Positions 6,020-12,088 of a stretch of 12,088 nucleotides of DNA are shown here, piece by piece. Origin of the DNA: Prevotella sp. (GTDB lineage: Bacteria > Bacillota > Clostridia > Oscillospirales > Ruminococcaceae); the NCBI GenBank assembly GCA_023663025.1, contig JAMPIC010000042.1, positions 1 to 12,088 on the forward strand, written 5' to 3'. Both the position numbers and the translations under genes were made by a program. How positions within the stretch are numbered: position 1 is the stretch's first letter; each line of letters opens with the position of its first letter. The notes below the pieces were generated by a model, which saw only the letters and a list, made by a program, of their open reading frames with translations, was not told the DNA's origin and searched no databases.

Positions 6020-6565
6020 ATGGAAGAAAACACAACTCCTGCGGCGGAAAATACCGCTCCCGCTGCGGAAAGTGAGGCGGCGGAGAAAGTACCCGCCGAA
6101 AAAACCTTTACCCAAAAGGAAGTTGACGACATCGTTAAACAGCGGCTCGACCGCGCAAAAAAGGATATGCCCTCAAAGGACGAGCTGAAAGCCTACCGCG
6201 AATGGAAGAATTCCCCAAAAAACGCCGAGCAGAAAGCGGCGGACGATATTGCGGCGGCTAATTCCGCGAAAGAGACTGCCGAGCGGGAAAAACAGGCTCT
6301 TGAAATAAAGGTTGCCTGTCTTTCAAAAGGAGTGCTCCCCGACGCTGCGGAGGACGTTATCGCTCTTGCGGCAAGGCTTGCGGGGGACGACACGCCTATC
6401 GAAAAAGCCGTTGACAAGGTGCTGGAAAAATATCCTGCGTTTTTAGGCAAGCCGCCCAAAAAGTCAACAACGGGAGTGCGGACTGGCGATATGTCGGACA
6501 GCTCCGTCGCTTCAACGAACAGCTTTATTGAGGCGGTTCGGGCAAGTCAGGTAAAACGCAAATGA
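6020..6565 (+). CDS. Phage capsid scaffold protein
   Basis: A 181-residue internal scaffold that would guide capsid assembly. The N-terminus is an acidic, Ala/Glu/Pro-rich low-complexity stretch (1-30), followed by the family hallmark FTQKEVDDIVKQRLDRAKK (31-49), a long charged coiled coil (50-105) and a short C-terminal part with KYPAFLGKPP and a basic end QVKRK. The ribosome site AAAAGGAGG is strong and well spaced. It lies directly before the major capsid gene, as expected. The stop TGA is formed by the first bases of a palindromic repeat (from 6563), so the last one or few residues may have been changed by the insertion. Otherwise it appears intact. Confidence 0.85.
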   Translation: MEENTTPAAENTAPAAESEAAEKVPAEKTFTQKEVDDIVKQRLDRAKKDMPSKDELKAYREWKNSPKNAEQKAADDIAAANSAKETAEREKQALEIKVACLSKGVLPDAAEDVIALAARLAGDDTPIEKAVDKVLEKYPAFLGKPPKKSTTGVRTGDMSDSSVASTNSFIEAVRASQVKRK

Positions 6566-6675
6566 CAGTGAACAGTGTACAGTTTACAATTGAAAATTTT
6601 AATTTATTATTTTGAAAGGAGGAAGTGTGCGGTTGGCAGTTTAACTGTCAACTGTCAACTGTACACTATCAACTA
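6563..6675. repeat. AACTGTC-type palindromic repeat, copy 1
   Basis: The left part TGACAGTGAACAGTGTACAG (6563-6582) and right part AAGTGTGCGGTTGGCAGTTT (6623-6642), followed by three AACTGTC-like units, are related inverted sequences; CTGTACACT recurs in both orientations. Between them lies a good ribosome site AAAGGAGG (6615-6622). The next ATG (6678) is 55 bases away, so the ribosome site and the major capsid start are separated by the right half. Confidence 0.75.
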
Positions 6676-6677
6676 TT

Positions 6678-7060
6678 ATGGTTTATTTGAAAGACGAATT
6701 GCAGGGCTTCGTGCCCAAGGAACAGTCTGCAGAAATTATCAAAAAGGTTGCGCGTTCGCGGCTCTTGTTCCTGCTTCCGCCGAAATTCCCGACTGCACGC
6801 TTTCGAGCCTTTCGATCGGTTCGCTGACGCTTTCCCCCGCTTTTAATTCTGCGGTTGACAGCTACACCGTTGTTACGCAGAACAACACCAACACCGTTAC
6901 GGCTGCGGCAGCAGCGGGCGCGGTGATAGAAATAACCGTCGGCGGCAAGACCGTCGAAAACGGTTCTGCGGCGACCTGGGAAAGCGGCGAAAATACCGTT
7001 ACGGTAAAGGTTACTAACAACGGGTACAGCAAGACGTACACCGTTGTTGTCACAAAATAA
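6678..7060 (+). pseudogene. Phage major capsid protein remnant with C-terminal cadherin-like domain
   Basis: From ATG 6678 the frame reads MVYLKDELQGFVPKEQSAEI and on to IKKVAR, the typical first 26 residues of an HK97-fold major capsid protein. At ~6756 the reading becomes nonsense. In another frame from ~6758 it reads ALVPASAEIPDC and then a cadherin-like/Ig-like beta-sandwich: SLSIGSLTLSPAFNSAVDSY, TNTVTAAAAAG, NGSAATWESGENTVTVKVTN and YTVVVTK, ending at TAA 7058-7060. Some clostridial phage capsid proteins carry such a C-terminal domain, so this is most simply one gene that lost its whole central HK97 core (roughly 250-300 residues) in a deletion that also changed frame. The alternative is fusion with a separate decoration protein gene. 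The ribosome site is displaced by repeat copy 1. Confidence 0.8.
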
Positions 7061-7073
7061 TTGTCCGTTGAAA

Positions 7074-7099
7074 TGTAGGGCGGGGGCTTGCTCCCGCCT
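7074..7099. repeat. GC-rich palindromic repeat, copy 1
   Basis: TGTAGGGCGGGGGCTTGCTC followed by CCGCCT. The 26-base unit is itself palindromic (GGCGGG...CCCGCC) and matches 9105-9130 exactly, and 9151-9177 as a reverse complement with one extra T. Here it lies between the capsid remnant and the connector, where the connector's ribosome site would be expected. Confidence 0.8.
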
Positions 7100-7120
7100 A
7101 TAGCGTACAGAAATTGCGGG

Positions 7121-7513
7121 GTGATTTTTACGGGTTCTCTTGTTGATGAAAATTATTATCGGGACGTTTACAAGGGCGCAGAGGTTTACGACGACCTCCC
7201 GACCCTGCTTGACAGGGCGAGCGATATTGTGCGGCAGAACACGCTGTATCGGCTTGACGATATTGAAAAGCTGCCGTCCTTTATGCGGGAAAATATCAAA
7301 AAAGCGGTCTGTGCGCAGGCGGAATTTATTTACGCGAACGGCGGGCTTGATATGCTCAATTCGGGCGGTACGGTGAGTTTTTCAATCGGCAAATTCAGTA
7401 TGTCGGGCGGCGCGTCGGGAAACGGTTCAAGCCGTTCACCTGCGGTTTCGCCGCTTATGCTGTCATATCTTGAAGCGGCGGGACTGCTTTATCGGGGAGG
7501 CGGCGCTTTATGA
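7121..7513 (+). CDS. Phage head-tail connector (gp6-like adaptor)
   Basis: About 130 residues. The family pattern is clear: SLVDENYYRDVYKG, LPTLLDRASDIVRQNTLYRL, FMRENIKKAVCAQAEFIYAN, GGTVSFSIGKFSMSGG and the end SPLMLSYLEAAGLLYRGG. It docks on the portal and forms the first ring of the neck. The start is uncertain: GTG 7121 gives MIFTGSLVDE, while the codon directly before GSLVDE is ACG (7130-7132), placed after GGGGTGATTTTT like a former ATG. TTG 7088 is also in frame but lies in the GC-rich repeat. The stop overlaps the next start as ATGA. The body appears intact. Confidence 0.85.
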   Translation: MIFTGSLVDENYYRDVYKGAEVYDDLPTLLDRASDIVRQNTLYRLDDIEKLPSFMRENIKKAVCAQAEFIYANGGLDMLNSGGTVSFSIGKFSMSGGASGNGSSRSPAVSPLMLSYLEAAGLLYRGGGAL

Positions 7514-7881
7514 TACCGCAAATTCCAAAACGTCTGCTTATCCATTCGGCGGAGCTTATCACGGAGTTTGCTCCCGACAAGTGGGGCAAGGCGCAGAAAA
7601 GCGAAACGGCAGTTTTGGAGCGCGTCCGCATTGACCCCTCCGCGAAGCATATTATCGGCGGAAACGGCGAGACGGTTCAGCTTTCGGCAGTGCTTTTCTT
7701 TGACTGTCGGAACAGTTCCCCTGCGGGCGTTACGTTTGCACTGAAAGACGATACCGTAAACGGCAAAGTCGTTATTAAGCAAAAAGTTAATTTTGACGGG
7801 CGGGTGTTTACGGTGCAGACCGTCGAGCCGCTTTACGCCAATAAAAAACGTATACATCATTACGAAATCGGATTAGTGTGA
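7510..7881 (+). CDS. Phage minor capsid protein 1 (head closure)
   Basis: A 123-residue protein of the Minor_capsid_1 type. It starts MIPQIPKRLLIHSAELI and has the conserved VLERVRIDPSA, GETVQLSAVLFFDCRNSSP, VIKQKVNFDGRVFTVQTVEP and YEIGLV elements. The start overlaps the connector stop (ATGA), so the two are translationally coupled. In A118-like phages this protein closes the neck below the connector. No damage is visible and the length fits the family. Confidence 0.85.
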   Translation: MIPQIPKRLLIHSAELITEFAPDKWGKAQKSETAVLERVRIDPSAKHIIGGNGETVQLSAVLFFDCRNSSPAGVTFALKDDTVNGKVVIKQKVNFDGRVFTVQTVEPLYANKKRIHHYEIGLV

Positions 7882-7890
7882 GATGACTTT

Positions 7891-8244
7891 ATGAGCGTTA
7901 CTTTTAATTTTAGCGCTTCCGAGATTATGGGTAATATCGAGGCGGCAAATCAAGAGGCTCTTGTGAAATTGGGTCAGCAGATACTTGCGGACAGCAATTA
8001 TTACTGCAAGCAGGATCAGGGTGCTTTGATAGCCTCATCAATCAACAACAGCGACCTTGAAAACGGCATAATCGTTTGGGACACGCCTTATGCCCAGCGG
8101 CAGTATTATCTTGAAAGCGCTCACACCGACAAAAACCCAAATGCCCAAATGATGTGGTTTCATAAAGCTAAGGACATTTACGGTGACCAATGGAATACCG
8201 TATACAAAAACGCCTTTAATAAGGCAATGAAAGGCGGCGGTTAA
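7891..8244 (+). CDS. Phage minor capsid protein 2
   Basis: A 117-residue protein of the small Minor_capsid_2 type, not to be confused with the large MuF-like protein at 4365. Key stretches are VKLGQQILADSNYYCKQDQG, SSINNSDLENGIIVWDTPYA, RQYYLESAHTDKNPNA and WFHKAKDIYGDQW. This is the usual neck protein between the head-closure and tail-completion genes, comparable to the HK97 gp10 fold. It is intact, 9 bases after the previous stop, with a weak ribosome site. Confidence 0.83.
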   Translation: MSVTFNFSASEIMGNIEAANQEALVKLGQQILADSNYYCKQDQGALIASSINNSDLENGIIVWDTPYAQRQYYLESAHTDKNPNAQMMWFHKAKDIYGDQWNTVYKNAFNKAMKGGG

Positions 8245-8245
8245 A

Positions 8246-8635
8246 ATGCCCGCACAGGTTGAAATTATTGATATGCTTTCCGATACGGCGGGGATTGACA
8301 GAATTGGTCTGCTCTCCCCCGCCGTGGATTTCGCAATGAATTTTGCGGGCGGGAAAGCGGTAAAAAAATATCGGGACGGTTCTTCGGTGCAGACGGTGAA
8401 CGTTCAGATTTCGGGCAAGGGTACAGACCAAATGGCGGTGGCAAGCCGTTTGTGTGAGATTTGCGATACTCTTGCCCGCAAAAATGTCCGCGCGTTTCCG
8501 AAAACTGACGAATGGGAAATACGCCGCGTCGAGGTCGGCACTCCGCCCGCGCCCAAAGGTATGAGCGAGGGCGGAGTTTGGTTCTATGCCTGCGTTATTT
8601 CCGTTAATTATTACTACAAACCAAGAAAGGATTGA
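8246..8635 (+). CDS. Phage minor capsid protein 3 (tail completion)
   Basis: A 129-residue protein of the Minor_capsid_3 type. The pattern is EIIDMLSDTAGID, GKAVKKYRDGSSVQTVNVQI, RLCEICDTLARKN, EWEIRRVEVGTPPAP and WFYACVISVNYYYKPRKD. In related phages it terminates the tail tube and joins it to the neck. The start is one base after the preceding stop, so expression is likely coupled. It appears intact. Confidence 0.83.
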   Translation: MPAQVEIIDMLSDTAGIDRIGLLSPAVDFAMNFAGGKAVKKYRDGSSVQTVNVQISGKGTDQMAVASRLCEICDTLARKNVRAFPKTDEWEIRRVEVGTPPAPKGMSEGGVWFYACVISVNYYYKPRKD

Positions 8636-8639
8636 TTTT

Positions 8640-9041
8640 ATGAAACTTTCAGAACTTATGCAGGGTGTTACTCCCAGCGCGGCTTTTGAGGGCTGGGTCA
8701 CTGCGGACGATATGGTGCTTGCCATTGACGTGTCCGCCGAGCAGAAAGCCGATGTCGGCGATTATGCCGTGGTGCAGGTCGGTATCGAGGGCGTTGACCC
8801 GTCCCTCAACTCCGAGACAAAGGACAAGCAGTACCTGCGTTCGGGCAAGTCCAGCACGAAAACCGCCACTCAAAGGCAGTTCGGCATTACGGGCGATATG
8901 TACATCGGCGACGAGGCGCAGGATTTTATGCTGTCCCACAAAATGAAATACGGTACCGGTCAGACCGTTATCGTGAATTATGTCTTTTTCAATATGCTTA
9001 CGGGCAAAGGCGAAAAAGGCAGGGCGACTGTTGCGAAATAA
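8640..9041 (+). CDS. Phage major tail (tube) protein, probably shortened at the C-terminus
   Basis: A 133-residue reading from ATG 8640, chosen because AAAGGA lies 8 bases upstream; longer in-frame starts overlap the preceding gene. Typical tail-tube stretches are MKLSELMQGVTPSAAFEGWV, AIDVSAEQKADVGDYAVVQV, GKSSTKTATQRQFGITGDMY and VIVNYVFFNMLTGKGEKG. The protein polymerises into the tail tube. It ends RATVAK at TAA 9039-9041, directly before the TTGACAG start of a palindromic repeat. From memory, related tail proteins run on for roughly 20-40 residues past this point, so the repeat may mark a 3' truncation. That is not certain without an alignment. Confidence 0.82.
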   Translation: MKLSELMQGVTPSAAFEGWVTADDMVLAIDVSAEQKADVGDYAVVQVGIEGVDPSLNSETKDKQYLRSGKSSTKTATQRQFGITGDMYIGDEAQDFMLSHKMKYGTGQTVIVNYVFFNMLTGKGEKGRATVAK

Positions 9042-9261
9042 TTGACAGTGAACAGTGTATAGTTGACAGTTATTATAGCAATCCTGCAAAATAATACCCA
9101 CATCTGTAGGGCGGGGGCTTGCTCCCGCCTTTCGTTGAAATTGCCGTGTTAGGCGGGAGCAAAGCCCCCGCCCTACAAAAAATTGCGTGCGTATTTAGAG
9201 AATTGCTATAAATTGAAAGGATAAGTGTACGGTTAGCAGTTTAACTGTCAATTGTCAACTG
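9042..9261. repeat. Nested palindromic repeat cluster, AACTGTC-type copy 2
   Basis: Three layers of inverted repeats nest around one centre. Outer: TTGACAGTGAACAGTGTATA (9042-9061) and AGTGTACGGTTAGCAGTTTA (9224-9243) plus AACTGTCAATTGTCAACTG. Middle: TTATAGCAAT (9073-9082) and ATTGCTATAA (9202-9211). Inner: the GC-rich unit 9105-9130 and its inverted copy 9151-9177, around 20 bases. A ribosome-like GAAAGGAT lies at 9215-9222, 41 bases before ATG 9264. The stretch carries no gene. Confidence 0.8.
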
Positions 9262-9263
9262 CT

Positions 9264-9867
9264 ATGTACGCCATAAGCACGGACTACCGAATTATGGCGG
9301 AATTTGAAATGAAAATTGCGAATGCAGATATGTCGGACAAGACCGCTTTTTCGCGGATTTTGTCCGAGACAGTATCGGCTCTTTTTATAGATTTTCCCCG
9401 CGCGGACATACAGAAAATTGTCGAGGGACTTTTGTGGTATTACCGCTGCGGAAAAGAACCGCGTGACGTTTCCGATACTCCCCGCTCAAATAAGCGGTAC
9501 TACGATTACGGCGAGGATTCGGACTACATTTACGCGGCGTTTATGTAGCAGTACGGGGACGACCTTATTTCCTCGCATAATGCACAAACTCCGCTTCGCG
9601 GAGCGGTGGGAGTTCAGGGCGAAATTTATGTCCCTCACCGAGGCTACCGAATTTGTGAAGATAATGCAGTATCGGGGTACGGACGTTTCCAAAATAAAGT
9701 GCAAGGAAGAAAAGGCGCGTATCAAAAAATTGCAGGAACGTTATGCGCTTCGGTCGCAGAAAATACAGAAATTTGCCACGCTTAACGACCGTAACGAAGC
9801 ATTCCGGAACAGGCTGCTGAAACGGTACGAAGAGGTGCAGAAACAGTTGACAGTGAACGGTGTATAG
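9264..9867 (+). pseudogene. Bacteriophage Gp15-like tail assembly protein, broken
   Basis: Matches the Gp15 family that follows the tail tube gene and is thought to be a tail assembly chaperone. The first piece reads MYAISTDYRIMAEFEMKIAN, then LFIDFPRADIQKIVEGLLWY and YDYGEDSDYIYAAFM, and stops at TAG 9549-9551; the next codons (QYGDDL) continue the family sequence, so this looks like a nonsense change. A frameshift follows before ~9580, and the C-terminal piece reads ERWEFRAKFMSLTEATEFVK, IMQYRGTDVSKIKCKEEKAR and ends at TAG 9865-9867 inside a repeat. The family N-terminus (about 15-20 residues before YAISTDYR) is replaced by repeat copy 2, which also holds the start context. Three independent lesions make a functional product unlikely. 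Confidence 0.78.
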
Positions 9868-9910
9868 TTGATAATTAACTGTCAACTGTACACTATAAAC
9901 TGTCAACTAT
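9847..9910. repeat. AACTGTC-type palindromic repeat, copy 3 (compact)
   Basis: The left half from 9847 (TTGACAGTGAACGGTGTATA) and the right half to 9910 (AACTGTACACTATAAACTGT then CAACTAT) are imperfect inverted repeats meeting near AATTAACT, so the 64-base unit folds on itself. It provides the TAG that ends the Gp15 remnant. It lies upstream of the tape measure ribosome site GGGAGTGA, which it leaves intact. Confidence 0.78.
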
Positions 9911-9925
9911 CGAGGGAGTGATTTT

Positions 9926-11631
9926 ATGCCGCAGAACGACGGAGAGGTTCGCGTTGAAATTACGGGCAACAGCTCAAAAATAAAAAGGGAGCTGAAAGAA
10001 ACGGAAGCCGCCGTTGAAAAGACGTCGGAAGCCGTATCCGATATGGTTTCCGCGCCGGAGGATACGTCGGGCGCAAGCCAAGGCTTTGACGGTATTTCCG
10101 AAAGCGCGGAGAAATCGGCGAAAGCTGTTTCAAGCGTTACCGACGAAATGGACGGTCTCGGCAATTCGATCGAGGACGCGGAGCAGATTTACAAATGGTC
10201 GGACTTGCGGGAGATATGGCAAGCTTTTACAGCCTTGACGTTGACCCGGCTTTCGAGAAAATCAGGGCGGGCATTTCGGGCGAGAGCGAGCCTTATGTGT
10301 TAATCGCTGCCGCTCTTGCGGCTCTTACCGTTGGACTTATCACCTATGCAAACACAGTCGACAGCGTACACAACAGCATTAAGAACGTTAATAACGAGGT
10401 CAAGGAGCTTAAAAAGAATACCGAGGACAGTATCGCAAGCACCGAGGAGGAAATTACCGTTTTCCGCGACAAGGCGTCGCAGTATGAAAATCTTCGGGAA
10501 AAAGCAAACCGCACCGCAGGCGAGGAGGAACGGCTTGCGCAGCTTGCCGAGGAATTGCGGCAGTATATGCCCGAGGGCACGCAGCTTATCAACGAGCAGA
10601 CGGGAGCGTACAACTCTCTTGCGGAAAGCGTGGACAGCGTTTCCGAGGCTATGCGCCGCAAAGCCAAGATCGCCGCGTACGAGGATGAATACACCGAGCT
10701 TATCAAGCAGCAGCTGGAAGCTCAAAAGAACCTTGATGAAGCAAACCAAAAATTGATTAATACTCCTACCGATAATACGCTGAAAGCTTTATTTGCGGCG
10801 AAAAATTACGACGACGCGCTGAAAGCCGTTGAGGACATTGAAACCCGTCTTTCCGAGCCGGACGTCGAAATTAACAAGCTGTATGACAGTACGGAAAAAA
10901 GTCCCGTCACGGCTTCGGCAGGTTTTTATGATGAGGGCAGCGCGCTGAGCACGACGGGAAAATACTACGCGGAACAGGGCAGGCTCGCTTTTGAAGCGGC
11001 GGAAAAGGAAAAGTCTGCGCAGGAAAAGCTTTCAAAGGAGCAGCGGGAAGCCGAGGAAAAACGTATCAGCGACAGCGCTGCCGCTCTGAAAGACCGTCTC
11101 GAAGCGGATAAAAATTACACCGCGGAAATGTACTACAGCGATCTGGAGGCTCTCACCGCCGCGCTTGACGAGGAGTCCGAGCTGTACAAAAAGTTCAACG
11201 GCGAAATCGTTAAGGGACGGCGAAAGCTTGCCGGCGACGAAGAGAAAAAGCTTCTCGACGAGCAGAACAAGATCGTCGAGGACGGTTTGTCCGACATCTT
11301 GAAAACCTACGAAAACGCTTTTGACGAGCTTGACAAGAAGCGGGAAAATTACAGCAAAAAACTTATGTCGGTAGGCGGCGACCTGTTTTCGGTAAATGAG
11401 ATCGAAAACCCCGACGGTTCAAAGGTTACAGAATATGCCGTAAATAATATTGACGAGCAGTTACGGAAAATGCGCGAATATCATTCTGCCGTTGCCAAAC
11501 TGAAAAAAGCCGGCGCGTCGGACGGTCTGCTGTCCGAGCTTGCCGCTGTCGCCGCCCCTTCCGCCGATTACGGAAAAGAGGCGGCGGACAGCTACATAGA
11601 CGCATTCAAAACCGAAGAGGGGTGTCTTTAG
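9926..11631 (+). pseudogene. Phage tail tape measure protein, two internal deletions
   Basis: Starts at ATG 9926 after GGGAGTGATTTT. The first frame reads about 89 residues of the N-terminal coiled coil (VRVEITGNSSKIKRELKETE) up to DAEQIYK. At ~10195 the reading moves to another frame: VGLAGDMASFYSLDVDPAFE and KIRAGISGESEP, the TP901-type core motif. It then passes abruptly, in frame, to PYVLIAAALAALTVGLITYA, a hydrophobic segment normally several hundred residues further on. A long charged coiled coil follows to TAG 11629-11631. The original is usually 600-1000 residues or more; only about 570 remain in two frames. The end FKTEEGCL lacks the usual tape measure C-terminus. The product would have set tail length; it cannot be made as one protein. 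Confidence 0.78.
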
Positions 11632-11632
11632 C

Positions 11633-12088
11633 CGGGCAATAACCCTAAACGGCGCACCCGTCCGAGACTTCGGCGGGATACGCTTCAGCTTCGCGGTAAG
11701 CGGCTTGGGAACGTCCGGCTGCTGCGCGGTTCGGAATTCGACGTTTACGACCCGACGGATTTTTACGCCGATATGCTTCTCGACGGGGCGGAGGTCACGG
11801 TCTCCTGCCCCGAGCTGTTTTTTACGTCGCAGACATTTTTCTGCGACTGCATTTCGATTTCCAAAAAAATCTGCAAATTCGTTTGCTGCGACCGTATCTG
11901 CAAGACCGACCGTCCGCTTGACATTTCGGAATTTTCTTTCGGCGAGGACGGCGCGGTTTCCGCCGACGGCGTGCTTTCAGCAGTCTGCCGCCGGTGCGGA
12001 TTTGCGGATCACAGCTCGTCGGGGTCGGGGTTGGAGTACATAAAAATCCCCAAAAGTCAGCTCGAAAATATCGCTTGCAGACGCGCCC
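11633..12088 (+). pseudogene. Phage tail hub/distal tail protein, frameshifted, runs off the window
   Basis: One frame from ~11633 reads RAITLNGAPVRDFGGIRFSF and AVSG, like the start of a distal tail or hub protein. Near 11697-11705 the sense moves to another frame that stays open to the window end: RLGNVRLLRGSEFDVYDPTD, FYADMLLDGAEVTVSCPE, CDRICKTDRPLDISEFSF, VLSAVCRRCGF and YIKIPKSQLENIACR. That second part resembles baseplate-hub/tail-endopeptidase N-terminal regions (the YDR...DIS...L...IA..CGF pattern). It is rich in cysteine (CDC, KICKFVCC, CRRC). No start codon fits the first frame: AGC follows GGGGTGTCTTT where an ATG might have been. It could be one gene with a frameshift or two genes joined by deletion. 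Confidence 0.6.

Noticed and set aside
6862..7053. Minus-strand hydrophobic Val/Thr/Ala-rich peptide opposite the cadherin-like domain
   Set aside because: It is the mirror of a repetitive Thr/Val/Ala beta-sandwich coding sequence; no start signals.
7121..9041. The region as a functional tailocin or gene transfer agent
   Set aside because: Tape measure and hub genes are frameshifted and the major capsid and portal are deleted; neither a tail nor a particle could be assembled from this window alone.
6563..9910. The repeats as a CRISPR array or tandem origin iterons
   Set aside because: The units are dispersed at gene junctions, palindromic, of unequal length and not separated by regular spacers.

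Overview
This window is a decayed prophage late region, transcribed left to right. The host is probably a Clostridia-class Firmicute, plausibly a gut Oscillospirales/Ruminococcus-like organism; that is inferred from AGGAGG-type ribosome sites, gene order and relatedness by eye, because no host housekeeping gene is present. Recognisable order: small terminase, large terminase, portal, minor capsid protein (Phage_min_cap2/MuF-like), scaffold, major capsid, head-tail connector, minor capsid proteins 1-3, major tail protein, Gp15, tape measure, tail hub. This matches siphophages of the A118/SPP1-like type.

Region by region. 1-349 is mostly non-coding and ends in a good sigma70 promoter. 350-1282 is an AT-rich cargo gene with its own promoter and terminator; it encodes a nucleoside-deoxyribosyltransferase/TIR-like domain plus a helical tail and is a candidate defence or exclusion gene. 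1322-4070 holds the packaging genes and the portal. The large terminase is split by a ~100 bp palindromic MITE-like insertion, and the portal has an internal deletion with a frameshift. 4119-4256 is a 45-codon minus-strand gene with its own consensus promoter and a candidate terminator. 4365-5823 is the minor capsid protein with an AT-richer C-terminal domain, followed immediately by an 81-residue protein: a likely toxin/immunity pair. A consensus promoter-like sequence, a Shine-Dalgarno and an in-frame ATG lie inside the gene exactly at the domain boundary, so the domain could also be made on its own. 5847-5932 carries two hairpins, the first a strong terminator. 6020-7060 is the scaffold and a major capsid gene reduced to its first ~28 codons plus a C-terminal cadherin-like domain. 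7121-9041 is the best preserved block (connector, minor capsids 1-3, tail tube). 9264-12088 (Gp15, tape measure, hub) is broken again by a stop, frameshifts and deletions.

Three kinds of small palindromic repeat sit at the gene junctions (6563-6675, 7074-7099, 9042-9261, 9847-9910, and a trace near 3099-3130). Two copies separate a Shine-Dalgarno from its start codon, and one is a three-layer nest of inverted repeats. With the major capsid, portal, large terminase and tape measure all damaged, the element should not be able to make phage. The units that look functional are the cargo gene, the minus-strand small gene, the toxin/immunity pair and the connector-to-tail-tube block.

All family assignments are from reading the translations; no database search was run.
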